A stretch of 18,029 bases of DNA from MGR-bin208 sp043779285 (GTDB lineage Bacteria > Bacteroidota > Bacteroidia > Chitinophagales > Chitinophagaceae): NCBI GenBank assembly GCA_043779285.1, contig JAYWEL010000224.1:1-18029 (forward strand). Direction: 5' to 3'. This document shows positions 7,691-15,001 of this stretch, piece after piece. How positions within the stretch are numbered: the stretch's first letter is position 1; every line of letters begins with the position of its first letter. The translations under genes and the position numbers were made by a program. The notes beneath the pieces are model-generated. The model was not told the DNA's origin. It did no database searches and was given only the letters and a program-made list of their open reading frames with translations.

Positions 7691-7727
7691 AAAAAAGGTT
7701 GACAAGGACTTCTTGTCAACCTTTTTT
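7691..7727 (+). terminator. Strong intrinsic terminator after the DUF4290 gene
   Basis: Bases 7691-7706 (six A, then GGTTGACAAG) pair perfectly with 7712-7727 (CTTGTCAACC, then six T) around a 5-base loop, giving a 16-bp stem that runs into a T-tract. It starts 21 bases after the stop codon. Because of the A-run on the other side it would also work in the reverse direction. Confidence 0.92.
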
Positions 7728-7763
7728 ATTTCCAGCATACTAGCCGAACAATTTGTATTTAAC

Positions 7764-7794
7764 TTGCACACATCTTAGAAGCTTTTATTTTTTG
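7764..7794 (+). promoter_or_regulatory. Promoter candidate for murA
   Basis: TTG at 7764-7766 is followed after 19 bases by TATTTTTTG (7786-7794), a -7-like element one base longer than TAnnTTTG. It ends 16 bases before the murA ATG, the same distance seen for other genes in this window. The preceding terminator makes a new promoter necessary here. Confidence 0.4.
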
Positions 7795-7810
7795 AATTTA
7801 TCATCATACC

Positions 7811-9115
7811 ATGCATTCATTTGAAGTAACTGGCGGCAATAAACTTTTTGGAGAGATAACTCCTCAGGGTGCAAAAAATGAAGCGCTGCAGATTATCAGT
7901 GCGGTTTTATTAACCCCCGAAAAATGTATTATCAAAAACATCCCGGATATCCTGGATGTAAATCTTTTGATAGAACTGCTGGAAGACATGAATGTGAAAG
8001 TGGAAAGAGTGGACAGAAATCATTGTGTGTTTCAGGCTGACGATGTTGATATCGATTATTTGCACAGCGAAAAATTCATGCACAAAAGCGGAAGACTACG
8101 AGGCTCTGTAATGCTTGCCGGACCTATGCTTGCACGGTTTCGCAAAGCGTTTATTCCAAAACCCGGTGGAGATAAAATTGGCAGACGAAGATTGGATACC
8201 CATATTATTGGGTTTGAAAAACTGGGTGCCCATTTTACATATCATCCCGAAGATGGGTTCTTTCATTTACTTGCACCTAAACTAAAAGGAACAGATTTAT
8301 TGTTGGATGAGCCATCTGTTACGGGCACTGCCAATATGGTAATGGCGGCATCAATGGCTATTGGCGTAACCACTATTTATAACGCTGCATGCGAACCATA
8401 TATTCAGCAGCTATGCAAAATGTTGAACCGGATGGGTGCAAAGATCACCGGTATCGGTAGCAATCTTCTTCACATCGAAGGAGTATCCTATCTGGCCGGC
8501 ACTGAACATCAAATGCTTCCCGACATGATTGAAGTGGGCTCTTTCATTGGACTGGCAGCCATGACTCAAAGCGATATTACCATCAAAAATGCTGGCATAG
8601 AACATCTTGGAATTATTCCTGAAAAGTTCAAACAATTAGGAATTCAAATGGATTTTTCCGGAGATGATATTCATGTCCCATCGCAGGAAATTTATGAAAT
8701 CCAGACTTTTTTAGATGGCTCTGTATTGACTATTTACGACCATCCATGGCCGGGATTGACACCGGACTTACTCAGTATTCTTTTGGTGGTAGCAACGCAG
8801 GCTAAAGGTTCAGTGCTTATTCATCAGAAAATGTTTGAAAGCCGTTTGTTTTTTGTTGACAAGCTGATTGATATGGGAGCACGGATAGTACTTTGCGATC
8901 CGCACCGGGCTGTGGTTGTAGGCCTTGAAAGAGAACATGACCTGCGAGGAATTACAATGAGCAGTCCGGATATTCGTGCAGGCGTCTCGCTACTCATTGC
9001 AGCCCTGAGTGCAAAAGGGAAAAGCATTATTCAGAATATTGAACAAATTGACAGAGGCTACCAATATATCGATAAACGATTGGTCGATATCGGTGCTGAT
9101 ATCAAACGCATTTAA
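7811..9115 (+). CDS. murA: UDP-N-acetylglucosamine 1-carboxyvinyltransferase (MurA)
   Basis: A 434-residue cytoplasmic enzyme that transfers enolpyruvate from PEP to UDP-GlcNAc, the first committed step of peptidoglycan synthesis. The substrate-binding Lys22-Asn23 pair lies in QGAKNEAL. Asp319 in WPGLTPDLLS corresponds to the catalytic Asp305 of E. coli, and Arg389 in PDIRAG to Arg397. The active-site loop reads KPGGDKIGRRRLDTH, so the residue aligned with catalytic Cys115 of E. coli is Asp121. That change is known in naturally fosfomycin-insensitive MurA enzymes such as those of Mycobacterium and Chlamydia. Length is slightly above the usual 417-420. The gene follows a terminator and a promoter candidate, and a membrane glycosyltransferase follows 27 bases later. 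Confidence 0.96.
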   Translation: MHSFEVTGGNKLFGEITPQGAKNEALQIISAVLLTPEKCIIKNIPDILDVNLLIELLEDMNVKVERVDRNHCVFQADDVDIDYLHSEKFMHKSGRLRGSVMLAGPMLARFRKAFIPKPGGDKIGRRRLDTHIIGFEKLGAHFTYHPEDGFFHLLAPKLKGTDLLLDEPSVTGTANMVMAASMAIGVTTIYNAACEPYIQQLCKMLNRMGAKITGIGSNLLHIEGVSYLAGTEHQMLPDMIEVGSFIGLAAMTQSDITIKNAGIEHLGIIPEKFKQLGIQMDFSGDDIHVPSQEIYEIQTFLDGSVLTIYDHPWPGLTPDLLSILLVVATQAKGSVLIHQKMFESRLFFVDKLIDMGARIVLCDPHRAVVVGLEREHDLRGITMSSPDIRAGVSLLIAALSAKGKSIIQNIEQIDRGYQYIDKRLVDIGADIKRI

Positions 9116-9142
9116 AAACAATCTCTTTTATTTTTCCACAAC

Positions 9143-10804
9143 ATGAAAGATCATATTAAATATTCAATAGCCTTTGGCATACTGGGAGCATTATTCTTCA
9201 TTCCTTTTCTTGGAGGCGTACATTTATTCGATTGGGATGAAGTGAATTTTGCGGAAATAAGTCGGGAAATGATTGTCCTGAAAAATTATCTCCGTGTGTA
9301 TATTGACTATACAGCTTTCTGGGAAAAACCTCCCTTTTTTTTCTGGCTGCAGGTATTTGCTATGAAACTATTTGGCATAAGCGATTTTGCTGCCCGGTTT
9401 CCGAATGCAATTTGTGGCATCCTGACCCTCATCGTTCTTTTCAATATTGGTAAAAAATTATACAACACACGGTTTGGTATTATCTGGGCCGGTGCTTATT
9501 TCGGCTCCGTACTTCCTTTCCTGTATTTTAAATCAGGCATCATTGATCCATGGTTTAATCTTTTCATTTTTCTGGGCTTGTATTTTTTTATTCTTTTTAC
9601 CTGGAAGAAAAACAGTCAGGAGGGAATAGTTCTTTCTAATAACAAATGGGTATATCTAATCTTCGCCGGATTATTAGTTGGCTTGGGGGTTCTTACAAAA
9701 GGCCCGGTGGCCTACCTGATTGCCTCATTTACATTCGCAGTTTATTGGGTTATTAAAAAATGTAGGTTATATATTTCTCCATTTCATTTTATTGTATTTA
9801 CTTTTTTTGCTGCATTTTTTATGCTGGCTTGGTATGCCATTGAATATGCCAATAATGGACCCTGGTTTATCATTGAATTCAATAAATACCAATACAAATT
9901 ATTCAGCACACCCGATGCAGGACATGCCGGATTTCCGGGGTATCATTTTGTGGTTTTGTTTTTGGGCGTATTTCCCGCTTCCATATTTACGGTTCGCAGT
10001 TTTTTTAAATTGCCGAAAGAGGAAAAAGTATTTCAGCAGGATTTTAAACTGTGGATGAGCATCCTGTTCTGGGTTGTACTCATTCTTTTTACCATTGTAA
10101 AAAGCAAGATTGTTCACTATTCATCGATGTGTTATTTCCCCATGACTTTTTTGGCAGCCGTTGTTGTTGACAAACTGATTGATAAAAAAATCAGTTTTAA
10201 TAAATGGATGAAGGCAGGCCTTTGGTTTACCGGAAGTATCTATATACTCTTAACAATTGCACTTCCATTTTTGGGCAAGAATATAGCATGGCTGAAACCA
10301 TTTATTAAAAAAGACCCTTTTGCCATGGCCAATATGGAAGCCGATATTTATTGGAGTGGTTTTGAGTCCATTCCTGGTTTCTTTTTACTTGGGCTGATGA
10401 TTACAGTGATGATTTATTTAAAAAAAGAAAAGTTGAAGCAAGGATTTATCTTGCTTTTTTCAGGTGTTGGAATTTTCGTAATGCTGACGCTAATTTTCGA
10501 CATTCGCAATATTGAAGGTTATTCACAACGTGCTGCCATTGAGTTTTACAAGTCTAAAGCCGGCGAAGATTGTTACATCATAACCAATGGCTTTAAAAGC
10601 TATGCTCATTTTTATTATGCAAAAAAACAGCCTGTTACGAACCAAAATTATTACAATCGGGAATGGTTGTTAACTGGTCCCATTGATAAGAAACTATATG
10701 TGGTAAGCAAAATTCACCGGACCGAAGAATTAAAAGAATATGCCGACCTGAAAAAGATTGGAGCAAAAAATGGTTTTGTTTTTTTTGAAAGAAACATGCC
10801 TTAA
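9143..10804 (+). CDS. Family 39 (ArnT-like) membrane glycosyltransferase
   Basis: A 553-residue polytopic inner-membrane protein with about eleven or twelve hydrophobic segments, then a soluble C-terminal domain of about 70 residues. The first periplasmic loop carries FDWDEVNFAEISREM (29-43), with Asp32-Glu33 as the expected catalytic acidic pair of the PMT/ArnT class, followed by FWEKPPFFFWLQ (59-70), the other signature of the class. LTKGPVA (about 190) and WYAIEY also fit. Relatives transfer a sugar from a lipid-phosphate carrier to lipid A or proteins on the outer face of the inner membrane. The sugar and acceptor here are unknown, so I do not call it arnT. It lies 27 bases after murA with no promoter motif between, so the two are probably cotranscribed. 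Confidence 0.85.
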   Translation: MKDHIKYSIAFGILGALFFIPFLGGVHLFDWDEVNFAEISREMIVLKNYLRVYIDYTAFWEKPPFFFWLQVFAMKLFGISDFAARFPNAICGILTLIVLFNIGKKLYNTRFGIIWAGAYFGSVLPFLYFKSGIIDPWFNLFIFLGLYFFILFTWKKNSQEGIVLSNNKWVYLIFAGLLVGLGVLTKGPVAYLIASFTFAVYWVIKKCRLYISPFHFIVFTFFAAFFMLAWYAIEYANNGPWFIIEFNKYQYKLFSTPDAGHAGFPGYHFVVLFLGVFPASIFTVRSFFKLPKEEKVFQQDFKLWMSILFWVVLILFTIVKSKIVHYSSMCYFPMTFLAAVVVDKLIDKKISFNKWMKAGLWFTGSIYILLTIALPFLGKNIAWLKPFIKKDPFAMANMEADIYWSGFESIPGFFLLGLMITVMIYLKKEKLKQGFILLFSGVGIFVMLTLIFDIRNIEGYSQRAAIEFYKSKAGEDCYIITNGFKSYAHFYYAKKQPVTNQNYYNREWLLTGPIDKKLYVVSKIHRTEELKEYADLKKIGAKNGFVFFERNMP

Positions 10805-10854
10805 TATTTTGCATAGCTATTATCTTTATCATACTGTAGAAACTATTTATAACC

Positions 10855-11235
10855 ATGAAGGACTTTAAGAAATATTATATCATTGCGGCAAGCCCCGAAG
10901 AAATTTATGCAGCACTCACTAATCCGGCTACCTTGGAATTGTGGACCGGTGAGGCAGCAGAAATGTCGACTGAACCCGGATCAGAGTTTTCATTATGGGA
11001 AGGAAGTATTGTTGGAAAAAATCTGGAATTCGAAAAAAATAAAAAGATTGTACAGCAATGGTATTTTGGTGATGAGGCAGAAGAATCAATTGTAACCATC
11101 ATTCTGCACGATCATAAACAAGGAACATCGGTTGAACTCAGGCATACCAATATTCCGGATGATGCTTATGAAAGTATTGCAGATGGCTGGACAAGCAGCT
11201 ATTTCAGTGCTCTTGGTGAATTTTACGAAAAATGA
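10855..11235 (+). CDS. SRPBCC (AHSA1-type) protein
   Basis: A complete 126-residue START-like protein. It opens KKYYIIAASPEEIYAALTNPATLELWTGEAA, the usual first strand, helix and tryptophan of AHSA1 domains. The central strands (FSLWEGSIVGKNLEFEKNKKIVQQW) and the closing helix (ADGWTSSYFSALGEFYEK) also match. The fold makes a hydrophobic ligand pocket; members range from Hsp90 co-chaperone-like proteins to small ligand binders, and the ligand here is unknown. It starts 50 bases after the family 39 glycosyltransferase. A near -7 match, TATCTTTA at 10821-10828, lacks a suitable -33 and is weak. Its last bases adjoin the palindromic repeat cluster that separates it from a damaged second SRPBCC gene. 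Confidence 0.85.
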   Translation: MKDFKKYYIIAASPEEIYAALTNPATLELWTGEAAEMSTEPGSEFSLWEGSIVGKNLEFEKNKKIVQQWYFGDEAEESIVTIILHDHKQGTSVELRHTNIPDDAYESIADGWTSSYFSALGEFYEK

Positions 11236-11238
11236 ATT

Positions 11239-11345
11239 ACCCCGGAGCAAGCTGCCGAGGTATCGAATACAAAATACAGCAACCGCACAAAATACAAACA
11301 GCCACCCCGCAGCAAGCTGCGAGGAATTCTTTTGATTAAAAGAAT
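11239..11345. repeat. Palindromic intergenic repeat cluster
   Basis: Two copies of one short unit are seen: ACCCCGGAGCAAGCTGCC followed by GAGG at 11239-11260, and ACCCCGCAGCAAGCTGCG followed by AGG at 11304-11324. Each can fold on its AGC-AA-GCT core; the second has a perfect CGCAGC/GCTGCG stem. Between them ACAAAATACA occurs twice (11269-11278 and 11287-11296). The cluster ends in an 8-bp inverted repeat, ATTCTTTT at 11326-11333 with AAAAGAAT at 11338-11345. The 9-mer ACCCCGGAG recurs at 11348-11356 inside the following gene remnant. The layout resembles REP-type or MITE-type intergenic elements; membership of a genome-wide family cannot be tested here. Confidence 0.65.
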
Positions 11346-11698
11346 GGACCCCGGAGATAAAATCATACAAAGTGATTTCTGAAACACCTGATAAAGTTGG
11401 AACTAAAATAAAAATGGTAGTGGATAGCGATGGAAAAACTATAGAAATAACCGAAACTGTTACACAATACAAAGCCAATGAAATGGTGGAGTTATATTTT
11501 GAAGCTGGCGAAATGCTAAAAACAGACAATTACAGTTTTACGAGCGATGGAAAACAAACAACGATACTTGCAAAACATACCTGTGAAGGATCTAATTTGT
11601 TTTATAAATCCATGTTCAGTTTTTTCAAATCCATGTTCAAGAAAATAGATCAGGATTACCTCAATAATTTCAAGGCTTTTGCAGAAAAAACAAACTAA
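11336..11698 (+). pseudogene. SRPBCC protein lacking its N-terminus
   Basis: The frame reads LKEWTPEIKSYKVISETPDKVGTK, then KMVVDSDGKTIEITETVTQY, then a C-terminal helix ending FKAFAEKTN. This aligns by eye with the middle and end of SRPBCC proteins of about 145 residues, in which the W-P-x-I/L-K-S segment lies about 30 residues from the start. Here a TGA at 11333-11335 stops the frame just before that segment, and the DNA upstream is the palindromic repeat cluster, not the missing first strand and helix. The only in-frame starts are a GTG at 11372 (108 residues) and an ATG at 11414, both after the first conserved part. It is therefore probably a decayed gene. Expression of a short protein from the GTG cannot be excluded, since the rest of the frame is intact. 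Confidence 0.65.
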
Positions 11699-11742
11699 GA
11701 CTTCGGTATTTCAATTATTTATGCTGATCGTTAAAAACTTCT

Positions 11743-11750
11743 TTTCTTTG
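11743..11750 (+). promoter_or_regulatory. Weak -7 motif upstream of gmk
   Basis: TTTCTTTG differs from TAnnTTTG only in its second base and ends 22 bases before the gmk ATG. No clear TTG is placed at the right distance, so support comes mainly from position. Confidence 0.3.
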
Positions 11751-11772
11751 CAGCAATCAGCAACTACACAAT

Positions 11773-12366
11773 ATGCCAGAAGGCGAAAGAAATAAAATTA
11801 TTATTATCACGGCTCCCTCGGGTGCTGGAAAAACATCAATCACTCATCATTTATTAAAAACCTTTCCGGATAAATTATCGTTTTCGGTTTCTGCCACCAC
11901 CCGTCAGCAACGCGAAAACGAAGTAGCTGGGAAAGATTACTACTTCATCAGTCTGGCAAATTTTAAGGAAAAGATTCAGCATGATGAATTTGTAGAGTGG
12001 GAAATGGTGTATGAAGGAAAGTACTATGGTACGCTGAAGTCAGAAGTCAGAAGGCTCTGGGATAAAAGCTTTGCACCACTTTTAGATATCGATGTAAAAG
12101 GAGCTATACATGTGCAACAGCAATACCCCAAATCCTCATTATCCATTTTTATTGAACCGCCTTCAATAGAAGAATTGAAAAGAAGATTAGAAAGCCGTGG
12201 CACCGAATCGATAGAGTCATTGCATGCACGGGTGAGTAAAGCAGATTATGAATTATCCTTCAAATCGCATTTTGATAAAATTATTGTGAATGATAACCTG
12301 GAAAGAGCTTGCTCCGAAGCAGCAGAAATTGTTCGAAATTTTCTTGCAGATATTAAACAAGCCTGA
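11773..12366 (+). CDS. gmk: Guanylate kinase
   Basis: A 197-residue cytoplasmic kinase converting GMP and ATP to GDP and ADP. The P-loop APSGAGKT is at residues 14-21. The GMP-binding part shows SVSATTR (38-44), GKDYYFIS (53-60), EFVEWEMVYEGKYYGT (72-87) and LLDIDVKGA (103-111). The lid and C-terminal part contain LKRRLESRGTES and ARVSKADYELS. Length is normal. The start has a short polar lead (PEGERNK) before the first strand; ATG at 11773 is the first usable start after the remnant SRPBCC gene. The next gene begins 27 bases after its stop with no promoter motif between, so cotranscription is likely. Confidence 0.96.
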   Translation: MPEGERNKIIIITAPSGAGKTSITHHLLKTFPDKLSFSVSATTRQQRENEVAGKDYYFISLANFKEKIQHDEFVEWEMVYEGKYYGTLKSEVRRLWDKSFAPLLDIDVKGAIHVQQQYPKSSLSIFIEPPSIEELKRRLESRGTESIESLHARVSKADYELSFKSHFDKIIVNDNLERACSEAAEIVRNFLADIKQA

Positions 12367-12393
12367 TCATAGTTTTATTTAACTTTAAGTAAT

Positions 12394-13653
12394 ATGATAG
12401 ATACAGTTATCATTTTCTGGTTTGTACTCACCATATTACTCATGGGGTTTTTTGCCGGCATTGAAATGGCTTTTTACAGTGCCAATCGCTTGAGTATAGA
12501 ATTACTAAAAAAACAAAATAGCAAGAAGGCTGTTTTATTGAACAGGTTTTTTGATAGACCCACCGATTTTTTAGGCACCACACTTATTGGGTTTACTGTT
12601 TTTTTAGTTGTATTCAGTCTTTTGTTAGGCGATGTAATGAAGCCGTTATGGAATTGGTTACAGATAGGAATCCCTTCTATTCACTTGTTTTTTGAAATAT
12701 TTTTATCGACACTGGTTGTATTAATTTTTTGCGAATTTATTCCCCGGGCAATATTCCGTGCCAGCAGCAATACGATCTTAAACAGATTGGCCGGCATAAC
12801 CAACTTTTTTTACCAGTTATTATTACCCTTTGCCGATGGCATGATTCACTTATCGTATTGGATACTTAAATATGTATTTAATATCCGAACAGATGAAAGC
12901 AGGAAAGCATTTACCCAAAGCGATTTCGAAAATCTTTTTCATCATAGCAATCAGCATTCAGAAGTAAATCAAGATTTAAATACCGAACTTTTTGAAAATG
13001 CATTGGAGCTTTCAAAAATTAAGATCCGTCAATGCCTGATGCCAAGAAAAGAAATTATCGGCATTGACATCAATGCATCTGTTGAAGATTTGAAGAAAAA
13101 ATTCATTGAAACAAAATTGAGTAAACTGGTTGTTTACAAAAGCAATATCGACTTTATGGTTGGATACATTCATCAGCTTGATTTGTTCAAAAAAAATATA
13201 AACAGTCTGGAAGAAATATTAATCAGTATCCCCGCTGTTCCGGAAAGTATGAGTGCAACCGACCTGATAACCAAGTTCAGCAAGGAACGAAAAAGCATGG
13301 CGTGGGTAGTGGATGAATTTGGGGGCACTTCGGGAATCATAACTATGGAAGATGTGCTGGAGGAAATTTTTGGAGATATAAAAGACGAATATGACACCGA
13401 AGAATTTGTTGAAAAGCAAATTGCAGAAAATGAATATATCTTAAGTGGGCGGCTCGAATTGGATTATCTGAATGATAAATACGATTTAAATTTCCCCGAA
13501 GATGAATCAGAGACACTGTCCGGTTTCATCATTAATTTTCATGAAACCATCCCGGAACAAAAAGAACGAATCATTATTGCTGATTACGAATTTGACATCC
13601 TGAATGTAAGCGATACCCGAATTGAAATGGTAAAACTGAAAAAGTTGAAATAA
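12394..13653 (+). CDS. CNNM/CorC (HlyC) family membrane protein with CBS domains
   Basis: A 419-residue inner-membrane protein. Residues about 1-190 form the CNNM transmembrane domain, with FFAGIEMAFYSANRLSIELLKK (19-40) as the conserved first motif and further hydrophobic segments near 58-80, 93-115 and 130-160. EFIPRAIFRA takes the place of the family's usual E-x-x-P-K motif. Residues about 200-330 hold a CBS pair with KIRQCLMPRKEIIGID and MAWVVDEFGGTSGIITMEDVLEEIFGDI. Residues about 345-419 are the CorC_HlyC domain (LSGRLELDYLN, then ETLSGFIINF). Relatives are linked to magnesium or cobalt efflux. In flavobacteria GldE belongs to the same family, but nothing here allows that specific assignment. 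Confidence 0.88.
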   Translation: MIDTVIIFWFVLTILLMGFFAGIEMAFYSANRLSIELLKKQNSKKAVLLNRFFDRPTDFLGTTLIGFTVFLVVFSLLLGDVMKPLWNWLQIGIPSIHLFFEIFLSTLVVLIFCEFIPRAIFRASSNTILNRLAGITNFFYQLLLPFADGMIHLSYWILKYVFNIRTDESRKAFTQSDFENLFHHSNQHSEVNQDLNTELFENALELSKIKIRQCLMPRKEIIGIDINASVEDLKKKFIETKLSKLVVYKSNIDFMVGYIHQLDLFKKNINSLEEILISIPAVPESMSATDLITKFSKERKSMAWVVDEFGGTSGIITMEDVLEEIFGDIKDEYDTEEFVEKQIAENEYILSGRLELDYLNDKYDLNFPEDESETLSGFIINFHETIPEQKERIIIADYEFDILNVSDTRIEMVKLKKLK

Positions 13654-13797
13654 AATTTCGGTTGAAGCTTGCTACACTGTTGATATTTTATATCTGTCAA
13701 CTCGTCAACTAAGCCGAATAAAATCCGGTCAAACCTGATTTGCAACCTCAGGTAATTCACTTTTAATATTCAACACTAAATCGATGCTTTTAAAAAA

Positions 13798-14853
13798 TCA
13801 ATAGGTCAAAAACATTTCCTGAATTTTATTTTTGTCTTTCGTATTAGTTAGCGCAAGCATTAAAAGTATTCTTGCTTTTTGTGGACTAAGTTCACCAGCT
13901 GCAATTGTGCCAAGTTTTGCATCTTCAAATGGCCCTATATATGAGGTGAGAACTTTCCCTGCAACTACTCTTGACGATCTCACTACCATGATATTTTTAT
14001 TGACTGCAATTTTTACTGATTCTAATATAGCTTTATTGAAACTGCCGCTTCCTGTACCAGCTATTATTATTCCGGGAGTATTGTTATTAATAAAAGCATT
14101 TATTGCAACATTAGAGGCATCGGTATAAGCATATACAATTTCAACATTGGGTAAAGAATCAATTTTGCTTATGTCAAATGGTGTAAAACGGCTATTCTTA
14201 ATTAATGATTGCGTATTGTACGTTACTTTTCCATCATATACTTGTCCAATAGAACCAGTATTAGGAGATGCAAATGCATGCACATTAGTAGTATTTATCT
14301 TAACCACATTCTTGGCATCATATACATTTTCATTGAAACTTACCAGTACAGATTTTCCCTTACTGTTAACATCACTTGCTACAATTATGGCATCATATAA
14401 ATTTTTTGGACCATCGCTACTTATGGCTGTAGCCGGACGCATAGCACCAGTTAAAACAACCGGTTTGTCTGAATTTATAGTTAGGCTAAGAAAATAAGCG
14501 GTTTCTTCCTGTGTATCGGTGCCATGGGTTATTACAATACCATCCGCTTCATTATTAGCAAAAATATCATTGATGCGTCTTGCTAATTTTAACCATAAAT
14601 CAATGCTCATATCATAGCTTCCAATGGATGCGATTTGTTCTCCCTGTACAATAGCCTTCTGTTTGATGGAAGGAATATTTTTGAGTAAATCGTCTATTGA
14701 AATTTTTCCGGGTAAATAAGCAGCCCGATCAGTATTTTGTTGTTGCCCAGCGATTGTACCTCCCGTAGATAATACAATAACCCGTGGTAAATTTTGTGCT
14801 ATTGCACAATAAGCCCAACTAGAGCATAGAAGTATTAATAGCAATCTTTTCAT
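13798..14853 (-). CDS. Type II (exported) L-asparaginase
   Basis: A 351-residue enzyme hydrolysing L-asparagine to aspartate and ammonia, probably periplasmic. A signal peptide occupies about residues 1-19 (MKRLLLILLCSSWAYCAIA, then Q). Catalytic landmarks are STGGTIAG with nucleophile Thr33, GSYDM with Ser79, VITHGTDTQEETAYF with Thr112 and Asp113, and the Lys185 that completes the second triad in NVVKINTTNVHAF. TGAMRPATAISSDGPKNL is also well conserved. The frame is open 7 codons further upstream to 14874, but the ATG at 14853 gives the clean signal peptide. It is transcribed convergently with the CorC-type gene and divergently from tatC. A one-mismatch -7 motif at 14909-14916 (minus strand) is too weak to list as a promoter. 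Confidence 0.94.
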   Translation of the reverse strand: MKRLLLILLCSSWAYCAIAQNLPRVIVLSTGGTIAGQQQNTDRAAYLPGKISIDDLLKNIPSIKQKAIVQGEQIASIGSYDMSIDLWLKLARRINDIFANNEADGIVITHGTDTQEETAYFLSLTINSDKPVVLTGAMRPATAISSDGPKNLYDAIIVASDVNSKGKSVLVSFNENVYDAKNVVKINTTNVHAFASPNTGSIGQVYDGKVTYNTQSLIKNSRFTPFDISKIDSLPNVEIVYAYTDASNVAINAFINNNTPGIIIAGTGSGSFNKAILESVKIAVNKNIMVVRSSRVVAGKVLTSYIGPFEDAKLGTIAAGELSPQKARILLMLALTNTKDKNKIQEMFLTY

Positions 14854-14952
14854 GTGTTGAATTTTGTTCGGCATAATATTTATTTATACATGTCAGAAAT
14901 TATAACTGCAAACTAATATACTGCATTGCAACCAACCCATTATAAAACATAC

Positions 14953-14984
14953 TTGATACTCTTTGTTTATACTACTTATCTTTG
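14953..14984 (+). promoter_or_regulatory. Promoter candidate for tatC
   Basis: TTG at 14953-14955, a 21-base spacer, then TATCTTTG at 14977-14984, which matches TAnnTTTG exactly. The motif ends 17 bases before the ATG, implying a 5' leader of only about ten bases. Confidence 0.6.
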
Positions 14985-15001
14985 CCGCTTTCTGAAATGA
15001 T

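Noticed and set aside
11132..11335. Short plus-strand frame running into the TGA before the SRPBCC remnant
   Set aside because: It overlaps the intact SRPBCC gene out of frame and its second half is the translated palindromic repeat; it does not encode the missing N-terminus.
11086..11529. Open frame of 147 codons on the minus strand spanning both SRPBCC genes and the repeat
   Set aside because: It is opposite clear coding sequence on the plus strand and has no family resemblance; a shadow frame.
12394..13653. Naming the CorC-type protein gldE
   Set aside because: GldE belongs to this family, but the typical neighbours of gldE are absent and gldC alone does not justify the name.
13654..13797. 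Possible terminator in the 144-base convergent gap between the CorC-type and asparaginase genes
   Set aside because: Only weak hairpins are visible (GATAT-TTT-ATATC and CCTGA/TCAGG) with no T-tract in the right place; a direct GTCAACT pair is too short to interpret.
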